This document shows positions 10,087-24,300 of a DNA stretch of 64,000 nt, in pieces (the stretch's first letter is position 1; each line of letters begins with the position of its first letter). Position numbers and translations under genes: made by a program. Under the pieces are notes generated by a model. That model searched no databases and had not been told where the DNA came from. It was given only the letters and a program-made list of their open reading frames with translations. The stretch is from Endothia cerciana (lineage: Eukaryota; Ascomycota; Sordariomycetes; Diaporthales; Cryphonectriaceae): assembly GCA_026119935.1 (NCBI GenBank), contig JALRMH010000031.1, positions 248,001 to 312,000 of the forward strand, in the 5' to 3' direction.

Positions 10087-11682
10087 TGCTATTCGATTCA
10101 GAGTAAGTGCAGTGGTTTGAACTGGATGACGGTACAGAATAATTTGAGTTGGGGTCGGCTCCTCATATGACCCTCCGGGTCTCTCCCCTCACGTGGTTGA
10201 GCCCCTCACGATTCGAGGCGACAATGGGGACCGGCGTGGAGTCCCCTTGGACGGACCACTGTCCCCCTCACTACTTGCTTTTGCCCACGGAAACATTCTA
10301 CCTCTTCACGAAACCGGCAACAGCCTAAACTCAAAGAATGAATGATCAACGAGCTATGACAACCCACTCATTTGATAGAGATCTATGCGCATCATACATT
10401 TGGTAAGGTCGTCCATTTCTAGTATAGCTGTTGAGCGTTCATGCGCTCGTGCCGCCACCATTTTCTCTGGCTATGAAACATTGCCATGACTACTTAGAAA
10501 TTAGCTCGTGAAAAAATTGAAATTGCAAGCCTTGCACCTGTCACTTGGCATAGGCCTACTAAGCAAATGGTCACGTTGCAAAATTGAGTTGCTGCTGTTT
10601 GCCAACCGTATTGGACATCTGAGCAATATTACGCAACTGGAAGGGGAATAAGATTGATGGCGGCGCCACAATACAGAACGTGTTTCTCGATGATTTGTTC
10701 ATTCGACTGTGAGGAGAAAGCTAGTATGCCGTTCGCATCCAAAAACGTTTCGCAGAAGCAACTTGGGAGACTCTTGTGGAGGGCCGGGCTCGATGGCGAA
10801 TCGCCGCGCACTCTGCTCATCATCAAGAATTAAACGTATCTTCAATGTTTCTTTCTCAAGAGCCTAGGTACAAATTTAATCACGAGGCCCTGAAAGGCTG
10901 GTTAAAGTTAAGTCAGTAAGAGCAGGCACCAAACGTTGTCAAATCATGTCTCCTGTATGAAGAGCACTAAAGCAATGATTCAAACAGGGCTCAAGGAATA
11001 AGACTTCCGTTAAAGAGTCTTAATTTCAAGAATTTCAAATTCTTATATAATCAAGAATGAGCCTGGGTTCGTAACTGACAACTTATGGTGCATCTTATTA
11101 TATCGCAACCGCCAAACCTAACACGAAACCACGATACATTGTGCCCTTCACGGCGGCGGCTGTTGGAAACCAAAGTAAAAGGGGTCCCCTCTATACCTTC
11201 GCGATTGAGAAGGCCATAAGCGGGGATGGGATGTCTGATAGTTGCAAAAACTATGTCCGAGAACCAAAAAGCAGCAGATGATCTTAGATTCATCCGCTTC
11301 GCCCCACGGCCGTCACACACAGCATGCCCCTATGGCCTAGCAACGGCAATATATGGCAGGCAGCCCCCAATATGAGAATTCAGGTGCGGCTAGTAGAAGT
11401 AGCATTGGCTAGGGGGAGTCCAGCAGTGAGGATTCCCAGACCGGCCGTAACTCGGTGCTTGGGCAGGTTGGGCTCTCCTGCCAGCACCAAGTATGCCAGA
11501 GTCAGATACTAGGCCATAGTAGTGTGTGTACAGCAGAAAGGGCCGGAGGAGAGATTCGCAGCGCCGTTGGTTCAAGGAGCCACACCGTTGACGCTGGGAG
11601 ATTCTAGCACCAAATTCGCTGGTCGTTCCGGTGTCCTAATCGAAGATGGTACTAAGCTCAGGATCTGGTGAAGACCAAAAAT

Positions 11683-11734
11683 AAGAAAAAAGGGGAGAAA
11701 AGGAAAGAAGGGGGGAAAAAAAAGGAAAAGAAAA
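11683..11734 (+). repeat. Homopurine tract
   Basis: About 52 consecutive A/G bases, including runs of 6 G and 8 A. Such polypurine-polypyrimidine tracts can form triplex DNA or exclude nucleosomes; no function is shown here. Confidence 0.7.
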
Positions 11735-12619
11735 CCAGAACGGAGAAGGCACAAGACAGGAGGCTAGGTTCTGATGGTTATTCACGGTAACTTCTGTGAC
11801 CATAGATGTGCCTTGCGTAGTGGGCGCTGAGGTTCCGAGGGCATGCGGAGCACGCAGACGTAGCAAAGAGGTGTAATAGCGCTAGGTCCCTGCGGAAGAG
11901 CTTAGGAAGAGCGCGGGAACGGGAACGGGATGCGAAGGCAATCCTTTGTCAAGACAACTTGACGGGGCAAGCCGTCGCGGCAAACCGATGAAGCTGAGGT
12001 TGTGAACTGTGGTCGGCGAGGGGGTCGTCGTGATACATGCATACCTCGCTGTTGGAAAGAGAGGAGGATGCCCCGACTAATACACACCCTAAGACGATAT
12101 TGGCGGACCTGCCGCGGAGAAGTCAACATCGCGAAAACAGGCCGGATCGCAAGCGTGAAAAGCCATCATCACCTTATTCCACGAGTTCCACCCGGGCATG
12201 CTCAAGTGACAAATTATGTCTGCGCTATTATTCATTCCCATCGCATCCTACACAATCCCTACAGTGGGTGGAGTCAGCTACGCGAGTGCCTGCAGTCTCA
12301 CGGCGCTCCTCGGTGGGGCGAACCTGCCTGGTCGCCGGCGAACTTGCTGCTCAGGTACCGCGTGATGATTGTGGACAGCAAGGAAAAAAAAAAACCCTTG
12401 GAATCACGCCTTCTATGAGAAGCATCTCCGTGGAACCTGATTCCGCCCTAGTGTGGCTGTGAGAGATAAAAGGCCGTCACGGCCCACAGGCCAGGTAGGT
12501 CAGAGCTCTCATATTTGCATGGCAAACCCAACAGCTTCAAGAGTTGCGACATCGTTCATTGCTACGCTGTGTAGCCCAAACCACCCCCTTTCCCTTCTTG
12601 GCAAATCTCAAAACACAAG

Positions 12620-13930
12620 ATGGGCATTCAATCCACTCCAGCATCAGAGCCAAAGCCCGCCCCCTCAAGCGAGGGCACCGCTTTCCCAGCTGCGGCACCC
12701 CTCTCCTCGTCCCAGATGGCCATCATCAAGGCCACAGTGCCCGTGCTCCAGGCACATGGCGAGTCGATAACAACGACCATGTACAACAACATGATCAAGG
12801 CTCATCCGGATATGAAGGACATCTTCAGCCACACCTCTCAGATCACCGGCGCTCAACCACGAGCCCTGGCCAGAGCAGTCCTTGCGTACGCCATGTACAT
12901 CGACGACCTACCCAGGCTGACACACGCCATCGAGCGCATAGCCCAGAAGCACGTTAGCCTGTTTATCCGCCCAGAGCAGTACCAGGTCGTGGGGGGATAT
13001 CTCATCGGGGCCATTGGGGAGGTGCTCGGTGACGCCGCAACCCCAGAGATTGTCAATGCGTGGACGGCCGCGTACGAAATCCTGGCACAGGTCTTCATCG
13101 GCCGCGAGCATCAGCTGTACGAGGCAGACGGGAAGTGGACGGGATGGCGGAAGTTCCGCATCGCGAGGAAGGTGCGCGAGGCGGAGGATATTGCGAGCTT
13201 CTACCTCGAGCCGGAAGACGGCGTGATCCCTCTGCCGACGTTCTTGCCGGGTCAGTATGTCAGCCTGCAGGTCCCCTCCCCGGAGCTGGGCCACCTGCAG
13301 AGTAGGCAGTACAGCCTGAGTGATCGGCCCGCGAGCGACGGGCGTCGTTACCGGGTGAGCGTCAAAAGGGAGGGTGATGACTCGGCCACTGTGGGCGGGC
13401 TGGTGTCGAACCTGTTGCACGGCAGCTATAACGAGGATGACACGGTGGAGCTGTCGCACCCACATGGAGAGTTCTTCCTCGACCCCTCCGATGCCTCCAA
13501 GGCGGGCGCACCAGTGGTCCTCATCTCAGCGGGTGTCGGCGCCACCCCCTTGGTGTCGATGCTGCACGCCTTGGCACAGCCATCGGCAGTCGAGAGGCCG
13601 ATCTCGTGGATCCACACATCCCGGTCAATGGCTACACAACCGTTTGGAGGCGAGGTAGCCTCTGTTGCGGAGGGGATGAGAGGGAGAGCCGTGGTCCACG
13701 TGCATCTGAGACAGGGGTCGAGTGATGAGGGAAATCCCAGGTTGGACATATCGACCCTGGACCGGGGTTCCACGTTGTTCGTGCAGGATCGCAGAGCCGA
13801 GTACTACATTTGCGGTCCAGAGAAATTCATGTTGGATATTCGGAAGAAGCTGATGGAGATGGGGGTCGAGGACCAGAGAGTACTTCTGGAGTTGTTCGCT
13901 ACAGGTGATGTCGAAGATGACTTAGCTTGA
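12620..13930 (+). CDS. Flavohemoglobin, nitric oxide dioxygenase
   Basis: Converts nitric oxide and O2 to nitrate using NAD(P)H, protecting the fungus from nitrosative stress. Its 436 residues are close to the family norm of about 400-420; the excess is a Pro/Ser/Ala-rich leader of about 25 residues that does not look like a clear targeting signal. Globin domain: about 30-165, with a B10-type Tyr in TTTMYNNM, a distal Gln in the SHTSQITG region and the proximal His in AQKHVSLF. Reductase: FAD-binding domain about 180-290 with SRQYSLSD, then the NAD-binding domain with LISAGVGATPLVSML and YICGPEKFM, ending near ELFATG. Single exon. The gene points towards the polyketide synthase but is 4.4 kb from it, so co-regulation is not implied. 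Confidence 0.95.
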   Translation: MGIQSTPASEPKPAPSSEGTAFPAAAPLSSSQMAIIKATVPVLQAHGESITTTMYNNMIKAHPDMKDIFSHTSQITGAQPRALARAVLAYAMYIDDLPRLTHAIERIAQKHVSLFIRPEQYQVVGGYLIGAIGEVLGDAATPEIVNAWTAAYEILAQVFIGREHQLYEADGKWTGWRKFRIARKVREAEDIASFYLEPEDGVIPLPTFLPGQYVSLQVPSPELGHLQSRQYSLSDRPASDGRRYRVSVKREGDDSATVGGLVSNLLHGSYNEDDTVELSHPHGEFFLDPSDASKAGAPVVLISAGVGATPLVSMLHALAQPSAVERPISWIHTSRSMATQPFGGEVASVAEGMRGRAVVHVHLRQGSSDEGNPRLDISTLDRGSTLFVQDRRAEYYICGPEKFMLDIRKKLMEMGVEDQRVLLELFATGDVEDDLA

Positions 13931-16900
13931 TCAGAGAACGAATTGCACAATTTTCATGAGAGTGAAGTTCAGTCGGCCTTTGGTGGCACGAGATCTCGAT
14001 CACGTGAGCCTGAGAGTAAGAAGGGTGGGGGGGGAGGGGGTTGATGGCATGAAGGCCAGGCAAACGATACGCTCGGGAGCATCTGGGTACTGGACAGGCT
14101 TGCCTGGTCAGTGTGATATTTGGGCTGACATTATTGTTTCCGTCTTGTAAAATATCATTATCACCATGGTGGGAGGATTGGGAGGTCGTGTCGAGGCTGA
14201 AAGCACAGCCTGTGACTGGGTAGGAATCCCAAGTTGACCAATTTCAACAACGCGTCCTTCGACTCCCGAGACATCCTGCCGGGAAGACTGTCGGATATCG
14301 ATGGACACAAGGTATTCCAGTCTCAGTCTAATGCAGTCATAGTGTAGAAGGTGAAGTTTTCCGGGCCATCTCACATGTTGAAATGCAGGATCTTTGTCAA
14401 ACAAAGACCATCCGTTGAATCTCACCAACCAACAGCATTGATCAGGTGACAGCACGAGGCTTGCATTGACGGCCGCCATGTTCCACGCGGGCATACTTTA
14501 GCTCCCTGTGAAACGTCCAATAAGAGCGTGGAGTGTGTTCTAGACTCAGCTTAAGGTTGGGCCCAAACCAAATGCAACATGCCTATTGATGATGTACAAC
14601 ACCCAGACATTCGGGTCAACGCCATGTACGACCCCGCAGCGGTGGTTTTCGACCCCACTTTTACTCTCTGATAGGTTTCATGAGTGCAATTAGTGCAGAG
14701 AAGTTCTCGCTGCTCATTTTTGGAAATCAATAAGCAGCCGCAGAACGCGGGACCCTGCATAGGACCCAATACCGAAGCGTGTTGCGAATCAAAGGTAGCT
14801 TGGGTATGGGTGCAGAGCGCGTAAAAGCCTGTTGGTTACACTGCAGGGTCCTTCGACTTCATCTTGTTCTCCTGTTCCTCAAGCTCAGATTTATCGGGAG
14901 GTCGACTGTTCAACGTGACAACTGATACCTTTGGCTGTACAATCACAAGTATACTCAACGCTCTAAGATAGCCTTCCTAGGGACAAACGGGACGATGTAC
15001 AGTGTTACCGGGGAGATCACGGGCTACATATCCTCATGAAGGTTGAAACGTGTATGAAGTTGCGAGCTTGGACTAGTGCTTTTAGTCAAACTTAGCACGA
15101 GACATTGTATGGATGAGGGCGCGAACTTGCTTTGCCCTAAGCCTCTGGTGATAAAATGCGAATATCGAGTGCAGCCTTACAGGAACTAGAGGCTTGAGGT
15201 TAGCTTCTGATAAGAAGAGATCTCGTCGAAGAATAGTGATGACTGACTGCTCAAGACTGTAGGATCAGAAGCTAGTGGTGCAGCACTAGAGCTAAATGCA
15301 AGGAGAAGCGAACAATACAACCCAAAAAAACATACTGAGAATGCTACGTGTAGCTCTGAATGCTAGAGTGATACGGGAAAATTTAACCAACTTTTACTTA
15401 GAGTATCGGTCTCTAGGATTTTGTGATTAAAATATCATCAGCATGAAAGCACCTCCGGCTGTGGGCTGATACAATGCACCATGTTGATCTTCTGAGACTT
15501 CCTACAATCACCTCCATTGTGTTCGAGTCAGCCATGTGAGGAGATTTAGACATGTCTCTGACTGACGCAAGAGACCGAGCCATTGAGAGCATTATGAAGT
15601 TATCCTCAGGTAGCGTGATACAATGCGTATCATTGCACGAAGCCGGGATCCTTTCACTGGGTGCCTGCGTACCTTTGATTTCGACCCATCTTGGATTCCA
15701 ATATATGGGAAGAATACCTATGATTTGATGTTCATTCCCAACAGCTTGAATCATCTGGGGCATCGTTTGTCTTCCGTCCAGAAGGGATGTTGAAGGAGAG
15801 TCTTGACAGAGGAGGCATTTTAATGACATGCGAGGGATGTATTATCGAAACTGATATTAGATGCATAATCATTTTGTAACACCTGTGTCATCCTGGGGGT
15901 TGAATGTTGAAATCAGCCCTGACCCCCACCCAGTCTTGACACTCACACTGTCAAACCTGCGCTGGGATTGACTTGATTCGTTTTCTTGTTCTAGTTAATG
16001 AATGTAACACTCAAGACTCTACACAGAGAAGATTAAGTATGTTGCCTTTTTGCTTTTGATAAATGGTCCAACATCAAAAGTACCTCAAACTATCTCATTC
16101 TTCACGTGTCCCGCCCTGTGCAGCATAAACTAAGAGGTTGACACATGTCGAGCCTCCTTGGAGGGTAGATCAGTGTTTCCAGGCCAGTAACCTGAATTCA
16201 GCGAGAATGGCAAGGACAAAGTCTCCTGGACCTTGTGTGGTAGTACATCTAGATCGAATGCTCTCCCGAGTTCAAGCGCAGTTACACCACAGGCCGGCAT
16301 ATGGTACACAAAGTGGATACATGCTGCCCACCTCCGGTAAGTAAACTTCATGACTTCCACCATTGTGCCGTAACAGAAAGTATGGCGGAGAAGTGCTGCG
16401 AGGTTGACATGCATACTAAGTGCCGATCTTGTGTTGACCTGCATCAAAGGGGCTGGCAAGCCTCGAGCCGGCCCAGTGGAATAAACAAGGACGAATGCGA
16501 ATGGATATCACATGGCTCGGGGCACATCATAATATAGTGTAGCACATCAAACATAAAAGTAAAAAAAGCAAGGAAAAGAGGGGGAGGGCATGTACAAAGT
16601 GGAAAGAAAGACGGGGAAATACAAGCCTGGGAGAAGATATTAGAGGCCATAGGCAGATGCTATCTGATTAATGTGATCATGGAACTCTAGTCCTTAACAG
16701 GTCTAAATAATCATGCTAGCGGACCTAGCTCCTCTGCCAACTAGGTATGGAATGGCGTATATCACTCCATGGCTCAGGCCGGCTTCTATCTGAGGGCAGA
16801 ATTATAAGCAGTCCAGAAAGTCACCTCCCCTAAAGCGGACTACAGCTGTACAGACGTGGGTTCCAGACTGCATATGGCATTGAACAAGGCCATGTATTAG

Positions 16901-18347
16901 CCGTGAGCATGATCTAGCAAAACAGTAGCATTGGGAAGTTGTAAAGTCGTGATGACTATTGTTCGGGGTCCTGGCAATAGAAACCCAGAGACATGCCCAC
17001 TTCAATATGTACCATATGGTAGAATGGCCTGTGCTGATCAGTACGAGACACCCTATAAACCTCGTGTAGCTTCATAGTGCCCTCGGTATGGGTGGTTGGC
17101 CATATGGTGGGCGCCTAACAGTGCATGCTGGGCCTGCAACGCGACCCGAACCTTCGCCTACTGAGTGCGCAAATTCCTCATATAGACGTTGACTGCAGAT
17201 TCCAGACCCGTCCCTGGAGCATTCACTCCTTTGGCCAGAAGCGAAGCTTCAGCCCTCTGTGAATTCCCCATCATTGGTCAAAGCACATACTGTAATTAGT
17301 AACCTATCATACACGCTAGCTACACGCTAGCCGGTTAGGGCATACTTTGAATGTAGTTTGCCGAAAGTGGCAGCTCTTAGCCAGCCCCTTTTGCCAACAC
17401 CGTAAGTAGTGTTTGCGAAAATTTACATTTACATTGAACTTCTTTGACACGGGCTCTTGTCATGTAGCTTCATATCTGCCCATGAACTACTCCATGGGGG
17501 TGTTTTCTCCCAGGAAGAAGATGTGATACCTCCCCAATCTCGTCTTGTCATGTACCAGCCGGCGTGGGTCTCCTCATATATAAAGTCGAGATCCCAAAGA
17601 AAGGGTCTGTCATCCCGAGGTCTGATTCTGTGCTATTGAACCCAAGGTGTGTCTGCCAGGATAAGGGAGACCAATAGAGCCGCTAGGGACCGGGCAGCTG
17701 GGTTGACAGTACCTGTGTACCAATATACTTGTCCACCAAGGAACACGAGCTTGCATCCATCTAGAATGTGACAAGACAGCTTTACCTGCTGTAAACCACC
17801 CTCTTCCGTGTGGCCAGGTACATCCCACTTTTGGAATTTTTATAGCAGCCCACCTTCGCCTGGCCCTCGACTCCACCCACAGACCCCCTCCTTCATCAAG
17901 TCTTTGTGAGATGTTCTAGCGTAAAATCTCTTCGTTGACTTCGGCATCACATTGACACTCTTTTCGTCTACCCTCTAAATTTCTCTTCCAAGCCGAATTA
18001 GCACTGTCATGCTATCATCGAGAAGATTGGGTAACCTCTATCCGTCTTTGTTTGGGAACGAAACCCTCCACAGGACCTCAGCATCCTTCAGTGCTTCTTT
18101 CGTCCTCCTCCCCCTACCACGTCAAGGCTCCCTCGACATCACAATCCTCACAGGTGCCTCGCCCAAATCTCTGCTTGGATGATCTATCGCCTCTGGTAAG
18201 TATTTCCAAGACCCTTTGTCGAAGGCACTAATTTGGCACCATGTTTCGCACCCTGTCTGGCTAGCAGATGCTTTTGTTTGCCTCAGAGGTTCAGTCCCAC
18301 GCCTGCGAGTTACTGGCCTGATCACTAACACCTGTCTGGATCAGTAG
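13931..18347. other. Long intergenic region and 5' region of the polyketide synthase
   Basis: 4.4 kb with no recognisable gene. A 138-codon minus-strand frame at 15413-15829 is open but motif-free. A duplicated 11-mer TACACGCTAGC occurs near 17312-17332. TATATAAAG occurs at about 17575-17583. The last 400 bp are pyrimidine-rich, as in fungal leaders. A good donor (GTAAGT at 18196) and an acceptor (GGATCAG ending 18344) suggest a 149-bp intron in the synthase 5' UTR, ending 3 bases before its ATG. Confidence 0.5.
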
Positions 18348-21300
18348 ATGATAAAAAAGAACACCATGCCCTACCCAAAGCCAACCTTAGAGCCAATCGC
18401 CCTCATAGGGAGCAGCTGTCGGTTTGCAGGCAATGTCAAATCTTCCCATGAGCTTTGGAAACTTCACACCAGGGCCCAAGATCTATCTCGCCCAGTTCCT
18501 CCAGAGAGATTCTATGGTGCTGCGTTCTTTCATGAAGACGGCGAGTATCATGGCACCACAAATTCAACCAAGGCTTATTGGCTGGAACAAGACCACCGCG
18601 TGTTCGACGCCCAATTCTTCAACATAACTCCCAAGGAGGCAGAGGCCATCGACCCACAGCAGCGCCTGTTGCTAGAAGTAGTATACGAAGCGATGGAGTC
18701 GGCTGGGTACACTCTTCAGCAATACGCAGCTCAAAATGTTGCTGTGTTTGCCGGAGTAATGACTGATGATTACCACACACTGTCCTCCAGGGACGATCTA
18801 AACGCTTCCCAGTATGCTGCCACTGGAAACGCCAGGTCCAACATCTCGAACCGCGTCTCGTACTTCTTCGACTTCCATGGACCATCAATGACGATCGACA
18901 CGGCTTGTTCGGCAAGTCTTGTCGCTTTGCACCAGGCTGTGCAGTCCCTTCGTTCCGGAGAGAGCCCGCTGGCATGCGTCGCTGGAGTCAACCTGATGTT
19001 GAGTCCAGAACAGTTCATTGCGGAATCGAACCTGCACATGCTCAGTCCAACTGGTCATTCACGAATGTGGGACACAAAGGCGGACGGTGAGTTTTGTATT
19101 TGCGGCATCGATCCAAGTCTTTCTAGTCATGGTGGACTGACCTTGTCTTTATCTGCTGCAGGATATGCCCGCGGAGAGGGCGTGGCAGCCATCTTCATCA
19201 AGCCCTTGAGTCAAGCCCTCGCCGATGGCGACAACATACAAGCCATCATCCGAGAAACGGGCGTCAACTCAGACGGAAGAACCAAGGGCATAACAATGCC
19301 GAACCCCCACGCCCAAACTACTCTGATCCAAGAGACGTATCGCAGATCAGGTCTCGACCCCACCGATCCTGAGTATAGGCCGCAATTCTTCGAGGCTCAC
19401 GGTACTGGAACACCTGTCGGGGATCCTCTTGAGGCTCGCGCCATCTACAATGCTTTCTTTGGTGAAGGCACAACAGCTGAAACCGACGGTATATTGGATT
19501 CATCCGGTAGCAAACTGCTGGTGGGCTCTATAAAGACGATGATCGGCCATACCGAGGGTGCTGCTGGTCTTGCAGGGCTTCTCAAGGTGGTGCAATGCAT
19601 GAAAGAGGGCTTTGTGCTTCCGAACTTGCATTTGAACTTGCTGAATCCAGATGTGCTGCCCTTCTGCAATCGCCTTGAGGTCCCCACCACATTGATTGAC
19701 TGGCCTCTACCAGCACCAGGGCATCCTCGCCGAGCATCTGTCAACTCTTTCGGTTTTGGGGGCACGAATGCACATGCAATTGTCGAGAGCTACAACCCAA
19801 ATATCCACGACGATATTGCACGGATCTTCGATCCGAAGCTGCCCAATAGGCTTTCTGACACCTTAGCTTCGGCATCAGTCACCGGAGCAGAACCTCACAG
19901 CGAGTCGGGCCTCACGCTTCCCTTGCTCCTCTCTGCTGCTAGCGAAGCATCGCTTCATGCCACTCTGCACAAGTATAAAGGCTTCATCCTCGCCAATGGG
20001 GGGCTTACGCACCAAGAGCTTGCTTGGCACCTTTACCAGCACCGCACTGCCCATGCCTTGCGCACAGCCATCGTCACCGATGATCTTTCTCAGGCTGCTG
20101 ACACTATGGACTCCTCGACCGGCATCCGGTCTAAGCAGTTGCAGGCTCAACCTAGGATACTCGGCATATTCACTGGCCAAGGAGCTCAATACGCTGGGTT
20201 GTCGAAAGGGCTGCTTGGTATTAGCGCAGTGTACCGCAAGACCATCAAGTCTTTGGATGCCATCCTTCAGACTTGCGCTAGTCCACCAGATTGGTCTATA
20301 GAGGCACAAATCATGAAGTGCAAAGACGACTCCCAGGTTCACATCGCCGCCGTTTCTCAGCCACTCTGTACTGCCCTGCAAATTGGCGTCGTCGACTTCC
20401 TGGCGAGCATCGGTATTACTTTTGCTTGTGTCGTTGGCCACTCTTCAGGCGAAATCGCAGCAGCGTATGCGGCTGGGCGCATCAGCCAGCAGGAAGCGAT
20501 ACTAATCTCCTATTATCGTGGTCGCTATGCACACCTGGCCTCAGGAACAGATGGGCAGAAAGGTGGCATGCTCGCCTGTGGGCTTTCGCACAGCGAAGCG
20601 CAGGACTTCTGTTCCCAACCGAAGTATAAGGACAGAATTTGTGTCGCAGCCAGCAACTCGCCGACATCGACCACCTTGTCAGGTGATTTCAGTATTATAC
20701 TTGATGCCTTCAGTGACTTGAAGGAACAGGGTATCTTCGCCAAAGTTCTCAATGTCGATACGGCATACCACTGCTTTCACATGCGGCGACCGGTAGAGGA
20801 ATACTCTAAAGCTCTGGACGACTGCAATTTCAATCTTGATCCTTCCTTCACAAGCAATGGCACTCAATGGGTCTCCAGTGTCCACGGCACACGGGAGGAA
20901 GTGAGTGCTGAGGATCTAGCTGTCAAGTACTGGGGCAGCAACATGGTATGCCCAGTGCTGTTCCAAGACGCGTTGACAACAGCCCTCAGAGATCATGGAC
21001 CTTTTGACTGTGCAATTGAGGTCGGTCCTCATCCGGCACTGCGACCACCAGTCAGGGAAACCATGAAGGCAGTTCCTGGAACATTGATACCCTACATGTT
21101 TGTGCTGGATAGAACTAGGGAGGACCGCCTGAGCGTCGCTGCTTTTATCGGGCACATGTGGACCAACTTTGGACCCTCTTCTATAGATCTACGCAGATAT
21201 GTTCTGGACTCACCTCAACCACAACTGGTCGGGTGTCATGTACCGGACGCGCCGTCCTATTCGTGGGATCACTCTCAGATTCACTGGAGAGAGTCTCGGG

Positions 21301-24300
21301 TGTCCGAGCAATATCACTTCCGGAAACATCCACCACATGAGCTTTTAGGAGTTCGAACCGCGGACGACACCCACTTCGACTTGAGATGGCGGAACATCTT
21401 GAAAATAGACAAGCTGCCTTGGCTTGCAGATCACAGATTCCAGGGACAGGAGCTCCTACCTGCGTCAGCATACTGTATCATGGCGCTGGATGCTGCCCGA
21501 GATGTCCTTGATGGTCGCAAGGCGACTATCGTTGAGCTTCATGACTTGGAGTTTCTCAACGGCATCACTGTGGAGCCTGATTCCTTGGGTGTGGAGGTTC
21601 TCTTCAACCTCTCAATGGTGCCGTCTGAGAAGCCTGCAGCTGGGCAGCCTCCAACTATTGAAGCCCGCTTCAAGCTGACATCTACGCCGGTGAAGTCGTT
21701 CGGCTTTCAGCCGATGAAACTCAATTTCCAGGGCAGGTTGCGTATAGTGCTTGACAGTCTACTTGTGCACTCCCGGCCACGTCGTCGAGAGGGGCCTCGG
21801 GCGGAGACGTTGCCTGTCAATATCGACGGGTTTTACCGAATGATAGAGGATATCGGATTGGAGTACACTGGTCCATTCAGGGCATTGGCATCTATCGACC
21901 GACGGGTCAACTACGCTGCTGCCACACTAAACGTACGCCACCCTCTGGATAGCACGAGGCTGGCAGTTAGTCCCGCGACCTTGGATGCTTGCTTTCATAC
22001 AACTTTTGCAACCTTTTCGTCACCTGGAGATAAGTGAGCATGCCCATCATCCTGTTTGGAATGAGAAATTGCTAACGGTCATGTGTGAACAGAGCCCTCT
22101 GGACGTCGTTCCTTCCGACGAAGATCGACCTGATCCGATTTAACCTCGAGAGCGAGGCCTTCGTCCCGAGGAGCGCCGGTGATCCACTGTCCGTCGAGTC
22201 GCACCTGACAAGCTTTAAACCATACTCCAGGGATTCTGCTGCAACCATCACGGCTGACATTTCCATCTTCAACAAGCTTGGTGAGATACAGATCCAGGTC
22301 GAGGGCCTCGTTTTGTCGTCGTTCGCGTCCAAGAAACCTGAAGATGATTACGAGCTGTATTTGCACACTGTCCTGGAGTTGGATCCCGAGGATGAAGTCG
22401 TTGACCCAATTGGTGACGTGGGGCTCAGCCCATACCTCGCAGAGAGCTGTGAACGAGTCGCGCAGCACTATACCCACCAGCCTCGATTCACCGCGTTGCT
22501 CGACACGCCACCTGCATCGCCGATAATATCGGCTTTGCTTCATCGAGACACCATGAAGTCGCGGTCACTGACTCATCATTCAGCATTGAAGGAAGAGGAG
22601 ATGCGGAGGTTCATCCAGACATCCCCATACTTTTGTACTCTGGATTACATCCGCAATATCAGCACGAATCTTCCCGAGGTGGTTCCCAGCACCCTCCTGA
22701 ATACAATTGAAGAAGCCCAAGGGCTGCTTCAATTCCAGAGACACCTCGAGCGGGTCGTCCGGCAAATGGCTCATCGTTACCCCCGAATGAATGTTCTGAG
22801 CCTCACGGATCCCAGGTTCAGCTTCACTGAGTATGTCTTGAATGGACTTGGAGATGCGTTCAAGACGTACACGATTGGCAGTAGAGTGGAGCAGAACCTA
22901 TATGATCGTCTGCCTCTCCTCAAGGGCAGCAAGAAGGTTCGCGAGAGACATGTCGACCTGAGCTATCCGGACTCAGACGCGCCGCCGGCCTCTGATCGCT
23001 ACGACTTGGTCATTCTGTCCATACCAGCCCCTCCAAACAACGACTTCGACCCCCTGGCCGCCTTGAAGAGGATCCGAACTATGACTAAGACTGGTGGCTT
23101 CTTGGTCTTGATTGACCTGCACCTCCAGCCTCTTAGCAACAGGCTAGAGACTTGCACTGTCTTGGAGGACTCGCTAGAGCAGCTGCCAGTGATACCACCG
23201 GACCGTTCAAGTTTGGAGGAAACATGCGAGTTCGTCCCGCGCTCCCGCAACGCAGACCATTGTACCCGTCTGGGGTTGTCGCTCAGCGTTCGTCAGGCTG
23301 ACAGCTCCTACAAAGACAAGATGTGGAACCCACTGACTTGGCGGCCGGATGAGCGGGTCACCCAGCGCTTGCTGCTCATCGGAGGTGACACCCGGGCAGT
23401 CAAGGTCATTGCAACAGAACTCGAGAAGCTCCTTTATCCCCACTGTACCTTGATCTCCTCTGCGGACAGGCTGGAGGATATAAAGCCCGATGTTGCAGCC
23501 GACTGTACTGGCGTTGTTTTACTGACTGACCTCGAAGACCCCATCTGTCCCTCGATGACGGGAAGACGGCTAGAATCCTTAAGGTCGATCGTGCGTCCAG
23601 AGATGATCATCTTATGGGTGACCAGAAACGCACACGAGGGTCCAGAGCGAGCTGCCTCCCTGGGACTGACTCGGACACTGAAGGCAGAGACTCCAGATCT
23701 CTTGCTGCAGGTGCTCGACCTTGACACGCTGGATAATTCCACGAGGGTGATTTTTGAGACGTTTTGTCAGCTGAGCTACTACGCCGAGTCTCTCCACCGC
23801 CATGACCCCGAATCAATTGTCTGGTCGAACGAGCCTGAGATACACATCAAGAACGGCAGGCGCTTCATCCCACGAGTCCTGCCCTTCAGACCAGCGATCA
23901 AACGGCTCAACGCCTATCGTAGATCGGTTTCCACGACAGTGAATACGCTCGAGTCTTGCATTCTTCTCGAATCCAGTCAGGATGCGGGCGGGCAAACATG
24001 GTACAACGCCTCAGATGTCGGTGATCCTAAGAAACCGGCCGGCTCGGTGCTCATCCATGTTGAATACAGTTCAGTGCGTACATTTGCGATTGGTGATCAC
24101 CGCCCCATGTACCTCTGCGTTGGTCGAACCGTCAAACTCGGGAACCTCGTGATGGGTCTCGCAAGCAAACTTGCTTCCATCGTCGATGTAGACGTGTCCC
24201 TGTGCAGGGAGATCTCGACGTTCAACTTTGAATCCCCACAGATTGCCACTGTCCTATCGCTGGCCTTGTCTGCTATGCAGATGGTCTTGGACACCGCAAA

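Larger units (their letters stand above)
10063..12619. other. Divergent intergenic region, no gene recognised
   Basis: Shared upstream region between the transaldolase-like gene (minus) and the flavohemoglobin gene (plus). Open frames at 11051-11320(-), 12002-12418(+) and 12037-12462(+) lack domains and look like chance. It contains a purine tract (11683-11734). Confidence 0.5.

Noticed and set aside
12002..12462. Two overlapping plus-strand frames just upstream of flavohemoglobin
   Set aside because: Low-complexity, no family match; more likely promoter and leader of the flavohemoglobin gene.
15413..15829. 138-codon minus-strand frame in the long gap before the synthase
   Set aside because: Has an ATG and fair composition but no recognisable motif, no flanking exons and isolated position.
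19081..19161. Treating the KS-region insertion as coding
   Set aside because: It is open in frame, but GTGAGT..CTGCAG borders and restoration of DGYARGEG show it is a 75-bp intron.
22500..23300. An active C-methyltransferase in the synthase
   Set aside because: The region has the right place and length but lacks the glycine-rich SAM-binding loop, so I call it degenerate.
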